The notes beneath the pieces were generated by a model. It saw only the letters and a list, made by a program, of their open reading frames with translations. It had not been told where the DNA came from and ran no database searches. The position numbers and the translations under genes were made by a program. Shown piece after piece: positions 45,678 through 54,032 of a DNA stretch of 64,000 nt (its first letter is position 1; the number at the start of each line of letters is the position of its first letter). This DNA is from Phaeodactylibacter xiamenensis (lineage in GTDB: Bacteria; Bacteroidota; Bacteroidia; Chitinophagales; Saprospiraceae), in contig NZ_JPOS01000006.1 in the NCBI RefSeq assembly GCF_000759025.1, positions 1 to 64,000 on the forward strand, written 5' to 3'.

Positions 45678-46598
45678 CTATACCGTTTGGGAAAGGAATG
45701 ACACCCCAGTCAGTTCCTCCGAAGCCACCCACAGAGCAGAGCAGCCGGCCGGCTGCCCGATGGAAGGAGGAAGCTCAACGCGTTTGGGCGGGCCGGCGAT
45801 TTCCCCCCACTTGCCGGGGCCGTAGTAATGATCGGAGTCTACGGTCTCTCCGACAGCGGCGAAGAGTTGAGGGCGGGCATTTTGATCGGGGGTGGGCAGC
45901 AGAGGCAGGAGTACCTTTTCGGCGATGAACCGGAACACGGCATTGCTCTCCACATTGCGCCCCAGGTTGGTGGAAGCACCGCCCGGGTGGGCTGCCACGG
46001 CGATGGTCTGGCCTTCCGGCAGGCGGCGGTTAAGTTCCAGGGTGAACATCAAGTTGGCGAGTTTGCTTTGCCCGTAGGCTTTCCAGGGCTGATAGTTGTT
46101 GGGGTCCTTGAAAGAAGAGATATCCATCTGACCATTACGCGCGGCCAAACTGGAAACATTAACAATACGGCTGCCGGAGGTGCCCAGCAAAACCGGAAGC
46201 AGGTGGCCCGTCAGCGCAAAGTGGCCAAGGTGATTGACACCAATTTGCTTTTCGAAACCATCCTGAGTAGTGCCGTAGGGCGTGGCCATGATGCCGGCAT
46301 TATTCATCAGGACATCGAGCTGCTGGTATTTAGCTTTGAAGTTTTTGGCGAAAGCCTGTACCGACTCCAGGCTGCCCAGGTCCAGCAGCATAAGGCGGGC
46401 AGGTGTCGTTTGTACCGCTTCCACCTCCTTCAGGGCCACAGCACCCCGCTCTTCCGACCGACAGGCGAGAATAACCTCAGCGCCCTTTCGAGCCAGCGCT
46501 TTGGCGGAAGCGAGCCCCAGCCCACTGTTGGCTCCGGTGATGATGACGACTTTGCCTTCGAGGTTGGGCATATCGGCGAGTGTCCAGTTCTTTTTCAT
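45678..46598 (-). CDS. Short-chain dehydrogenase/reductase (SDR, retinol dehydrogenase-like)
   Basis: 306 residues from the ATG at 46598; the longer ORF start lacks support. NAD(P)-binding TGANSGLG near residue 20, NNAGIM, the catalytic Ser in VNVSSLA and the YGQSK active-site pair are all present. It resembles RDH/WWOX-type SDRs that act on lipophilic alcohols or ketones. Substrate unknown. It is divergent from the DUF3667 gene. Confidence 0.87.
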   Translation of the reverse strand: MKKNWTLADMPNLEGKVVIITGANSGLGLASAKALARKGAEVILACRSEERGAVALKEVEAVQTTPARLMLLDLGSLESVQAFAKNFKAKYQQLDVLMNNAGIMATPYGTTQDGFEKQIGVNHLGHFALTGHLLPVLLGTSGSRIVNVSSLAARNGQMDISSFKDPNNYQPWKAYGQSKLANLMFTLELNRRLPEGQTIAVAAHPGGASTNLGRNVESNAVFRFIAEKVLLPLLPTPDQNARPQLFAAVGETVDSDHYYGPGKWGEIAGPPKRVELPPSIGQPAGCSALWVASEELTGVSFLSQTV

Positions 46599-46713
46599 GG
46601 TGTTTGATTTAACGGTTAAAAGGCAGACCGTGATTGATTGTTGAGTTTTTACTTCGATTATTAGTGTAGCGCCTTCCAAAGGCTTAATTATTAGTATTTT
46701 TCGGACAAAAAGA

Positions 46714-47481
46714 ATGCCCACCTGTCTGAACTGTAAGCAGCCTATCCTCGAAGACGGTCAGTTTTGCCACCACTGCGGCGCTAAAATCATCAGGGAAAGG
46801 CTGACCCTTTGGGTATTTTTCGCACAACTTGGCCAAACGGTATTCAATGTCGATTCCAGTATCTGGCGAACGGTGGGGCATTTGTGCTATGCGCCAGGAA
46901 GGGTATGCCGTGGCTATATAGAAGGCGTCCGGAAGCGCTACCTCAGGCCAGTAGCTTACCTGTTCTTTGTCGCCAGCCTTTACGGATTAACGCTTTTGCT
47001 GTCGGATGGGGATATCCGCTATTTCCATGAAGATTTTGCGCTGGGGTTTACCAGCTACGATGATGCCACCGGGCTGTCAGAAGAAGAGCGGGCACGGCGA
47101 TTACGGCCACTGGCATTGGTGTTTATCTTGCTGTCGATCCCAATTTTATCACTCATCAGCCGGTTGATCTACCGGCGGGCAGGGTTTAATTTAGCAGAGC
47201 ACCTGGTAATCAATGCCTATTATATGGGGCAACTCCTTTTCCTGAACTTAGTGCTTAACCTTGTAAAGGTACCTTTCCCTTCCCTTGAGGAGAACACGAT
47301 TTTTTATTACCTGTTTATGATTGTATTTCTGGGCTACGCCTGGGTGCTGCAGGTTCCGGCTTTTCGGCTTCGCGGGGTTTGGACGGTTATTAGCCCGTTG
47401 TTGTTCCTGCTGGTCATGCTTTTTATTTTGGGGCTCTTTTATGGGTTTGGCGCTGAACTGCTATTATCAAGAGCAGGCTAG
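46714..47481 (+). CDS. DUF3667-type membrane protein with zinc ribbon
   Basis: 255 residues. A zinc ribbon at the N-terminus (CLNCKQP ... FCHHCGAK, four Cys in CxxC pairs) is followed by the family pattern (DSSIWRTVGHLCYAPGRVCRGYIEGVRKRYLRPVAYLFF) and four to five membrane segments. DUF3667 proteins have no known role. The TAG stop straddles the left end of a MITE-like element, but the sequence outside the element would also read TAG, so the protein is probably not truncated. Confidence 0.75.
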   Translation: MPTCLNCKQPILEDGQFCHHCGAKIIRERLTLWVFFAQLGQTVFNVDSSIWRTVGHLCYAPGRVCRGYIEGVRKRYLRPVAYLFFVASLYGLTLLLSDGDIRYFHEDFALGFTSYDDATGLSEEERARRLRPLALVFILLSIPILSLISRLIYRRAGFNLAEHLVINAYYMGQLLFLNLVLNLVKVPFPSLEENTIFYYLFMIVFLGYAWVLQVPAFRLRGVWTVISPLLFLLVMLFILGLFYGFGAELLLSRAG

Positions 47482-47643
47482 TGGTCTGTCAAGGCTAAAA
47501 CTAGGGGTTGCCTGCGGCGACTTTTGAGGCTACTCTTCGTTGGACAACCCCTTACGTAGCGCTGCTATGCGCGGGAACATCCGCCTTGATTAGCCTCAAA
47601 ATTCGCTCCCACTCAACCCATAAATTAACACTTGACAGACCAC
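47481..47643. mobile_element. 163-bp MITE-like element with TA target site
   Basis: GTGGTCTGTCAAG (47481-47493) and CTTGACAGACCAC (47631-47643) are perfect 13-bp terminal inverted repeats, flanked by TA on both sides as in IS630/Tc1-type insertions. Inside, TTTTGAGGCTA (47522-47532) pairs with TAGCCTCAAAA (47591-47601), and GGGGTTG pairs with CAACCCC. No coding capacity. A solo right end occurs at 5383-5397. It sits exactly at the end of the DUF3667 gene. Confidence 0.75.
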
Positions 47644-47677
47644 TAGTCTGGACGTGCGATGATCGTCGGCCAAAGTA

Positions 47678-48127
47678 TCAGGCTTCCAGCGGTGGCAGTT
47701 GGGATAGCACGGTCTCCGGAACTTCCCGCTGTATGGCAGCAAACCAGACTCTTTCCTCAAAGCGGATGTGCTGCTCCAGCAGACGGCCGAGTTGATCCAG
47801 GTCATCGGGCGTGGCTGTATCAGAGAGCTGTTGGATTCGCGCCGAAATTTGCCGGTGTTCCGCCTGCACCTGATCGCTCATAGCCTGCAGCTGTTCGTGG
47901 TAGGCGCGGGTGGCGGGGATCAGCACGGTGGCTTCCCAGTCAAAATGCCGGCTCAGCCGTTCTTCCAGCTCCTTTTTGACGAAAGCTACCTTGCCGGGCA
48001 TGTCCGTAGGCAACCCCTTGTAGTCGGGCACATCGCTCTTAAGCAACTGCGCCAGTATCAGCCCTTTGTGGTGCTGCCGGGACAAAGGGACTAGAGCGGG
48101 ATGGCGTTTGAGTGGTTTTCGGTCCAT
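47678..48127 (-). CDS. Hemerythrin-like cation-binding protein
   Basis: 149 residues from the ATG at 48127. Ligand pattern fits hemerythrin HHE domains: LSRQHHKGLILAQ, then LSRHFDWEATVLIPA, AEHRQIS, and HIRFEERVWFAA. It probably binds a diiron centre and senses or buffers O2, NO or iron. A cytoplasmic single-domain protein. Confidence 0.82.
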   Translation of the reverse strand: MDRKPLKRHPALVPLSRQHHKGLILAQLLKSDVPDYKGLPTDMPGKVAFVKKELEERLSRHFDWEATVLIPATRAYHEQLQAMSDQVQAEHRQISARIQQLSDTATPDDLDQLGRLLEQHIRFEERVWFAAIQREVPETVLSQLPPLEA

Positions 48128-48192
48128 GGAGGTAAAATACAAATTTTCTTACCTTTCGAGGTAGAACCCATATACCGCCTAAATTAATTTAC

Positions 48193-48603
48193 ATGAAGCC
48201 CTACCTTGTACTTTTTCTGCTTGTCGCAACGATGCTGCCGCTACTGGCGCAAAGCAGTCTGAACTATGAAGCGCGATACTTTGTCAATTCAGCCGGGGAT
48301 AGCCTCCCTTACCGCATTCTGTTCCCGGAAGGATATGAGGAGGGTAGGCAGAACTACCCCTTACTGTTGTTCCTGCATGGTGCGGGGGAGCGAGGGCAAG
48401 ATAACAAAGCGCAATTGACCCACGGTGCCCGGGATCAGGTGGTGCCGGTAGCAGAATCCAGGGAAGTGTACGAGGCTTTGAAACAAGCAGGCGCTGCTGT
48501 GAAGTATACAGAGTACCCCGAAGCCCGGCACAACAGCTGGGACAATGCTTTTGCGGAGCCCGGGCTTTTCAACTGGCTGTTTAGCCAACGGAAAACAGAC
48601 TAA
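48193..48603 (+). pseudogene. Alpha/beta hydrolase with internal deletion (catalytic Ser lost)
   Basis: 136 residues with a signal peptide (VLFLLVATMLPLLAQ). It begins like a phospholipase/carboxylesterase (YRILFPEGYEEG ... YPLLLFLHGAGERGQDNKAQLTHGA) and then jumps directly to the last third of the fold (RDQVVPVAESREVYEALKQAGAAVKYTEYPEARHNSWD ... LFNWLF). About 90 residues, including the GxSxG nucleophile, are missing; the join is near 48429 and stays in frame. The Asp and His of the triad remain. The protein cannot be an active hydrolase of this type. Confidence 0.75.
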
Positions 48604-48609
48604 CTAAAC

Positions 48610-49431
48610 ATGCTGATTTACCTGCTTTACGGTGTTGGAGTTTACTTATTCATTTGCATTGTCTTTTACACCATGCAGGACTACTTCTTTTTTCGGCCGG
48701 AGATTTTGCCGGGTAATTTCCAGTACGAGTACCCCTTCCCATTTGATGAAGTGCACTTTGAAATGGAAGATGGCGGCTACATCAACGGGCTGCACTTCCG
48801 GGTGCCCAATGCTAAGGGAGTGGTCTTTTACCTGAAGGGAAATTCCCGGAGTCTGAAAGGCTGGGGGAAGTTTGCCAAAGATTTTCTGGGCAAGGGCTAT
48901 GACTTTTTCATGATTGACTACCGGGGCTTTGGTAAGAGTGCCGGTAAACGGACCGAAGCGACGCTGTACAACGATGCGCAAACAGTTTACAAATGGCTTA
49001 GTGAGCGCTATCCCGAGGACCAAATTGTGCTTTATGGCAGATCCCTTGGCAGTGGCATTGCGGCGCGGATTGCCGCCTGGAACAAGCCATACCTGCTCAT
49101 TCTGGACTCGCCTTATTATTCCTTTTTGTATCAGGTGCGGCAATATGGGTTCTGGCTGCCCCTGAAGTGGGTGCTGCGGTACCAAATTCGTACGGACTTT
49201 TTCATCAAAAAGGTCACCTGCCCTATTTTCATCCTGCATGGTACGAGTGACCGGCTGATCCATTTCCGCCAAGGCAAAATGCTCCACGAAGATGCGCCCA
49301 ACAGCGAGCTCATTGCATTGGAGGGGGGCGGGCACAACAACCTGCCCGACTTCCCGGAATACCACGAAGCCCTTTACGAAATCCTCCACGATGAAGATCG
49401 CTACGCCCGGCTCGTGCCCCCCTCAAAATGA
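48610..49431 (+). CDS. Alpha/beta hydrolase, BEM46/ABHD13-like
   Basis: 273 residues with an N-terminal membrane anchor (LLYGVGVYLFICIVFYTMQDYFFFRPE). The nucleophile elbow is GRSLGSG; the acid is in HGTSDRLIH and the His in GGGHNNL. DYRGFGKSAGKR completes the lid region. Such proteins are membrane-tethered serine hydrolases with unknown substrates. It follows the deleted hydrolase by 6 bp. Confidence 0.83.
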   Translation: MLIYLLYGVGVYLFICIVFYTMQDYFFFRPEILPGNFQYEYPFPFDEVHFEMEDGGYINGLHFRVPNAKGVVFYLKGNSRSLKGWGKFAKDFLGKGYDFFMIDYRGFGKSAGKRTEATLYNDAQTVYKWLSERYPEDQIVLYGRSLGSGIAARIAAWNKPYLLILDSPYYSFLYQVRQYGFWLPLKWVLRYQIRTDFFIKKVTCPIFILHGTSDRLIHFRQGKMLHEDAPNSELIALEGGGHNNLPDFPEYHEALYEILHDEDRYARLVPPSK

Positions 49432-49436
49432 AAAAC

Positions 49437-49461
49437 GCACTCGCTCACGAAGAACGAGTGC
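49437..49461. terminator. Hairpin between convergent genes
   Basis: GCACTCG (49437-49443) pairs with CGAGTGC (49455-49461). It lies between the hydrolase and metalloprotease stops and may serve both. Confidence 0.6.
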
Positions 49462-49497
49462 ATTTCCAAACAAACGTGCTAAGACCAGGCCCCAGAA

Positions 49498-52400
49498 TTA
49501 ACGGCTGATCACTAACCTTTGACTAACAGGCTGTTGCCCCTCTGAGTAGATAGTCACCAACAATACCTGATTATTGCCCCACTCATTAGTATTCAGGGTG
49601 AGCTGACCGGCATCACGCATCATATAGGTACCAAGCGTTTGCCCCATCATATTGCGCACCACTACGGTGGAGGCGACAGTTGGGTGACTTAGAGAAACCG
49701 TCACCTGATCCCGGGCTGGATTAGGGAACAAGCTAAACTGAATATCCGTATCGAAAACTTCAGCACCGGGAGCGCCCATCGGGAGGCTGCCCGCCAGCGT
49801 GACGGAAGAACCGTTGGTGAAGCCGGAGTTTTCGTTGCTGCAAAGCGCTCTTACCCGCCATTGTACCGTACTTCCAGCCGGCAGGTTATCATCGGTGTAG
49901 GTAGCCGCTGTAACATCTATCGAAGTCGGGCTGAAGCCAATTGGCCGGTACTGAAGGCGATAAGCATTTGCATTGGGCACAGGGTCCCATTCGAAGGTTG
50001 CGCTAGTAGCCGAGTTCGCAAAGGCATTGAGCCCTGTTGGGTCAGAGCAGCCCTCGTCCAGATCGCAGATATCGTTGTTGTTGGTATCAATCAGCGTACC
50101 GGCACAGTTGCAGTCGGCGCCAATCACATCATTCTCCGTACAGTTATCGCCATCATCACAAGGCGTGCCAATGAGATCATCATCCATTCCGGGGCACTGA
50201 TCGTCGCTGTCGCAAACTCCATCGTTGTCTGAATCCGGGCAGGCGTCATCCGTGGTGGTGAAGTTTTCAACAGATGAATAGGGAGAATCTTCGTTACTGC
50301 AGATTGCCTTCACTCTCCATAGGTAGGTGGTGTTTGCGCTCAGTACAGTCAGCTGTTTACTGTTGCCAGCCACGGAGAGCGTAACGATGCTATTTATAGG
50401 CATCCCCTGCTGCAGGTATTGGAGTTTATACTCATTAGCCCCTGAAACGGCACCCCAACTCAGCAGTGCTGAATTAGTGGTGAGGTTGGTAGCCTGAAGG
50501 CCGGTTGGCGCCACACAATCGTCTACCTCATCCAAATCACAGATGTCGTTGTTGTTGGCATCAATCAACGTACCGGCACAGTTACAATCTGCACCATACA
50601 CATCATTTTCCGTACAATCGTCCCCATCATCGCAGGGCGCACCAATGAGGCTGTCATCCATTCCGGGGCACTGATCGTCGCTGTCGCAAACTCCATCGTT
50701 GTCTGAATCCGGGCAGGCGTCATCCGTGGTGGTAAAGTTTTCAACCGGTGAATAGGGAGAATCTTCGTTGCTGCAGATTGCCTTCACTCTCCACAGGTAG
50801 GTAGTACTGGAAGCAAGTGCAGTCAGCTGCTCACTGTTGCCACTGATGTAGAGGGTAACGACGCTATTCATAGGCATCCCCTGCTGCAGGTACTGCAATT
50901 CGTACTGATTAGCGCCTGCCACCGGGCTCCAGCTCAGCAATGCGGTATTGGCCGTTAGGTTGGTAGCCTGAAGGTTGGTTGGGGCTGTACAGGGCGGTGT
51001 GGCAGGCAGGCAAAAAGCGGTAGTCTCCTGGCTATCGAAGCTACCCCCACTGGCTAACACGGTATTTGTGGCGTTGTCGGTGAGCACGTAGCTGCCGTTA
51101 CCATGCCCGCAGCAAATACCATCGCCATAGGAATCGAATATATTGAAGCTGAAGCATCCATCTGTCAGACAGATTTGCTCGTTCACGGTGGTATTTTGCT
51201 GACCGCTGTAACTGCCTCCTGATGCCAGGACAGTATTGCTGTTGTCCGTTACTGTCCAGGTGGTTTCAGCCGGATAGCCATCCAGCGTGATTGAAAGTGT
51301 AAGGGTATTGTCGCCCGTCGAGAAACTGGAAGTAGCCTCATTATTGGCAGGCTCATCGTCTGCCCCACCGTTGGGTGAGCTGGTGGATACGGTGAAGGTA
51401 TGGCTGCCGTTAGAGAAATTGACCGCGGGAAGGGTAACTTCTTCCCCCTGATTGCTGGCCAGGCTCCCCGTCCAGTTGTAGTTTTGGGCAGGGTTGCCAT
51501 CCAGCGAATAGTTGATTGATACCGAGGTTAAGGTTTCGGAACCATAATTAAATAGAGAAACGACCGGGCTTACCGTATTTCCACAGACCACGCCTTGGGG
51601 CATTTCCACGGATGCAATGCCGGCATCGGTGGTACTGACTGCACTGCAGGGGTCAAGACAGGAAGCGTTGTAGACCTCGCTCCTAATCAGGTCGCCGGGC
51701 TGCGGGCCAAAATTTTCTGTAAAGGAAACACCTACACTCCCCAGCAGGTGGCAGTAGCTCATGATAGTGCCCTCATCAGGCGTTTGCCCGTTATCATAAC
51801 AGCCATCAGGTGTATAGCCTGCTGCCGGACCACAGTTGTCAATAGGCGTATTATCTCCATTCCAGGCACAGTCGTGCGTATGAGGAGAGCCCAGGTTGTG
51901 CCCGATTTCGTGGGTCACTACATTGACGGTCCAGCTATAGGTAGGTACGGTACTGTAACTGGAGTGAATATCGCTATAGGCTACACCGAATGTGGAGCTG
52001 CATATTACATCAAGGTAGGCAATTCCGCCGCCGCCCTCATACCCAACAAGGTGAGCCAGGTCCGCACCATTGTAATCGCCGTTGAGGTGCTGCCGGAACT
52101 GCACCAGATAATCAAGCGTGCCAGGACCGGTGTAGGGGTCGGTGATATCCCAGACAAAAATTTCATTAACGACCAGGTTGATACTCTCATCAGCATATAA
52201 TGTACTTACCTGGCTGAAGACTCCGGAGACATAGTTTGCAGCCTGCGTTACCCCTCCTTTGCCATCGTGGATATCCTTATCTACCTCTACATACATCTTC
52301 ACGCAGTTATTCGGATTGGGTGAACGGGTGCCCCCCGGCTCTCCCCCACCAGGGCGGTAACCGGGCAATTCTTCGGCATAGCAACCTTTCAGAGGGGGCT

Positions 52401-52974
52401 CCGCCAAAGCCTCCGAAGGGTAAAGGATGTGAACGCCCGCTGCATTTTCCACCTGCCCGAGGTTGTACTGTTGCCCCCGGAATTCAATGACTCCCAGGAT
52501 TTCGTCAGGCAGGATCAATAGCATGGCCAGGGAGTGGGTTTCTCCATTGACGATACCCCGGTAATGCAGCCCCGGATCAAAAGGTACTGCCCGGTTGGGG
52601 TCAGAAGCTTTCCGCAGTTTGAAATCGGGAGACAGGTATTCCGCCTGATACAACTCAAGTAAAAGGGGCTGCCCGTTGTGGTCTTCCAGCCGGAGTTTCA
52701 GTTCCTGCGGTTCGTCCCGCCTGACCTGATGCAGGTTTTTCCGGTGCAGTGAAAAGTAAGCCGCCTCTTCGACTTGCTCTTTGACCCTTGCTGCCCAGGG
52801 GCCGCCGGGGACCTGGGGCAAAAGCAGTGGTATTTCGGGTACGACCGCAAATGAGGCTTCACGGCGAGCGACCTCATCAGCGATAGGGTGGTTGTGATTT
52901 TGCGCAACAACAGAAGTGTACGACAACAGAGCGCTAAGCAATACCCAGCAAAGGTTAAAGGAGATTCTGTGCAT
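49498..52974 (-). CDS. Secreted reprolysin-like metalloprotease with FnIII/TSP3 modules and T9SS domain
   Basis: 1158 residues: signal peptide, propeptide-like region to ~210, catalytic domain with HEIGHNLGSPH (zinc ligands H355, H359, H365) and a Met-turn TIMSYCH. Then come two or three bacterial Ig-like domains, and two modules, each one FnIII domain (CTAPTNLQATNL, CVAPTGLQATNL) plus one thrombospondin-3-like Ca2+ repeat (CPDSDNDGVCDSDDQCPG), followed by a third FnIII and a type A sorting domain (FSLFPNPARDQVTVSL). The two FnIII-TSP3 modules are a 474-bp tandem duplication. Likely a secreted protease of the M12/M43-type metzincin group. Confidence 0.85.
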   Translation of the reverse strand: MHRISFNLCWVLLSALLSYTSVVAQNHNHPIADEVARREASFAVVPEIPLLLPQVPGGPWAARVKEQVEEAAYFSLHRKNLHQVRRDEPQELKLRLEDHNGQPLLLELYQAEYLSPDFKLRKASDPNRAVPFDPGLHYRGIVNGETHSLAMLLILPDEILGVIEFRGQQYNLGQVENAAGVHILYPSEALAEPPLKGCYAEELPGYRPGGGEPGGTRSPNPNNCVKMYVEVDKDIHDGKGGVTQAANYVSGVFSQVSTLYADESINLVVNEIFVWDITDPYTGPGTLDYLVQFRQHLNGDYNGADLAHLVGYEGGGGIAYLDVICSSTFGVAYSDIHSSYSTVPTYSWTVNVVTHEIGHNLGSPHTHDCAWNGDNTPIDNCGPAAGYTPDGCYDNGQTPDEGTIMSYCHLLGSVGVSFTENFGPQPGDLIRSEVYNASCLDPCSAVSTTDAGIASVEMPQGVVCGNTVSPVVSLFNYGSETLTSVSINYSLDGNPAQNYNWTGSLASNQGEEVTLPAVNFSNGSHTFTVSTSSPNGGADDEPANNEATSSFSTGDNTLTLSITLDGYPAETTWTVTDNSNTVLASGGSYSGQQNTTVNEQICLTDGCFSFNIFDSYGDGICCGHGNGSYVLTDNATNTVLASGGSFDSQETTAFCLPATPPCTAPTNLQATNLTANTALLSWSPVAGANQYELQYLQQGMPMNSVVTLYISGNSEQLTALASSTTYLWRVKAICSNEDSPYSPVENFTTTDDACPDSDNDGVCDSDDQCPGMDDSLIGAPCDDGDDCTENDVYGADCNCAGTLIDANNNDICDLDEVDDCVAPTGLQATNLTTNSALLSWGAVSGANEYKLQYLQQGMPINSIVTLSVAGNSKQLTVLSANTTYLWRVKAICSNEDSPYSSVENFTTTDDACPDSDNDGVCDSDDQCPGMDDDLIGTPCDDGDNCTENDVIGADCNCAGTLIDTNNNDICDLDEGCSDPTGLNAFANSATSATFEWDPVPNANAYRLQYRPIGFSPTSIDVTAATYTDDNLPAGSTVQWRVRALCSNENSGFTNGSSVTLAGSLPMGAPGAEVFDTDIQFSLFPNPARDQVTVSLSHPTVASTVVVRNMMGQTLGTYMMRDAGQLTLNTNEWGNNQVLLVTIYSEGQQPVSQRLVISR

Positions 52975-53421
52975 CTTTGTTTTGTTTAGGTTAAGTAGAT
53001 TTTAAGGCTTGCCTGCCGGAACTTCGTCACACACGGCCCAAGCCTTTCATCCATTATATTAAGCTATACCAGATTGTTAAATTTTGCAAGCCAATCTCTG
53101 AAAAAAAGCAATCTCAGAAGCTCATTTACGATAATTCAGGCTTCCCGTGCACATTATACCCTGCCGGGGATTAGTAGGATAGAGCCTGCACAGAAACCCT
53201 CAGATATACGGCTCTACTGCCAATCAGGTTTCACCCTGTCACAATTTTATCGTTTTCTACGGGAACTTCATTCCAATCTCCTCCGTTATACTCATCACAA
53301 ATGGAAATGCGGTAACAAATGATTCACTAAAAAAAATTCACGTTTTTTCTTGCACATCAATTTGAAGCCGATTATCTTTGCAATCGCAATTGAGAAAAAC
53401 ACTTCTCAAGCTGGTTTTTAA
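52975..53421. other. 447-bp gap before the tRNA
   Basis: No convincing gene; an 82-codon plus-strand ORF (53074-53322, TTG start) has no protein-like features. The tRNA promoter lies at 53350-53380. Confidence 0.5.
53350..53380 (+). promoter_or_regulatory. Promoter of the tRNA-Gln gene
   Basis: TTG (53350-53352), a 20-base spacer and TATCTTTG (53373-53380) match the Bacteroidota consensus exactly. The mature tRNA begins 42 bp downstream. Confidence 0.75.
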
Positions 53422-53493
53422 AGACCCATGGTGTAATTGGCAACACAGCAGATTTTGGTTCTGTCGTTCTAGGTTCGAGTCCTAGTGGGTCTA
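53422..53493 (+). tRNA. tRNA-Gln (anticodon TTG)
   Basis: All four arms fold: acceptor AGACCCA/TGGGTCT, D-arm GTGT/ACAC, anticodon stem GCAGA/TCTGT with loop TTTTGGT (anticodon TTG), and T-arm CTAGG-TTCGAGT-CCTAG; discriminator base A. CCA is not encoded. Reads CAA (and CAG by wobble). It has its own promoter and terminator. Confidence 0.92.
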
Positions 53494-53506
53494 CTAACAA
53501 ATACTG

Positions 53507-53548
53507 CAAACCGCTGTAGGTTAAATACTTACAGCGGTTTGTTTTTTT
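53507..53548 (+). terminator. Rho-independent terminator of tRNA-Gln
   Basis: CAAACCGCTGTA (53507-53518) pairs perfectly with TACAGCGGTTTG (53530-53541), followed by seven T. Confidence 0.9.
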
Positions 53549-53890
53549 ATATGCGTCGTTTAAGGTGTCGTTTTTACCCCGTAGCACAAAAAATCCGTTG
53601 GGGTAACGGCAAAAAGTGTTGATGTTTTTACTATCCCAACGGCGGTAATATCTTCAAAGGTAAAAAAAGTGTGGCGGCTTTAATCGTCTCCCTCATCCAT
53701 CCACTCCGGTAAATCCCCTATAATGATCTGGGGCGGTTGCCGGGCCAGCGGGATGGATAGTGCGAAGCTGGCTAAGAAGCTTGGTTTTTTTGATTGAGTT
53801 TTGGAGGTGATGGGATGGCCGTAGATTTATGGCATGGTTTCGCTTTTGTATATTGGATAAGTATTCCGGTCCCATTGGTTCTTCGTCAAT
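53549..53890. other. Gap with a coding-like remnant
   Basis: The minus strand is open from 53826 to the TAA at 53680-53682 without an ATG and reads FLASFALSIPLARQPPQIII then GDLPEWMDEGDD. This looks like the tail of a lost gene, possibly a mobile-element protein. No other feature. Confidence 0.35.
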
Positions 53891-54025
53891 TTAGGTGGAG
53901 TTCATAAGCACCCGCTTTCGCAATAGCTAAAAGCTTGCCCGTCCATACATTTGGCGCTTGATCATCTTTAAACGGTTCACCTGCCCCTCTACTTGACCGT
54001 TGTGTATATTCCGGAGCGGAATACA
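53891..54025 (-). pseudogene. Remnant of an ISL3-family transposase (C-terminus)
   Basis: The minus strand reads RNIHNGQVEGQVNRLKMIKR then QMYGRASF, an in-frame TAG at 53927-53929, and LLRKRVL before a TAA. This matches the highly conserved C-terminal motif of ISL3 (IS204/IS1001/IS1165) transposases (NGQVEG..NRLK..KRQMYGRA.F.LL..R). Only ~45 codons remain. The remnant abuts the 3' end of hsdR. Confidence 0.75.
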
Positions 54026-54032
54026 CATTAAT

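Noticed and set aside
53074..53322. 82-codon ORF upstream of the tRNA
   Set aside because: TTG start, no recognisable features, lies in the region of promoters for flanking genes.
53422..53493. tRNA-Gln as an attachment site of an integrated element
   Set aside because: No integrase gene and no second copy of the tRNA 3' end were found downstream.
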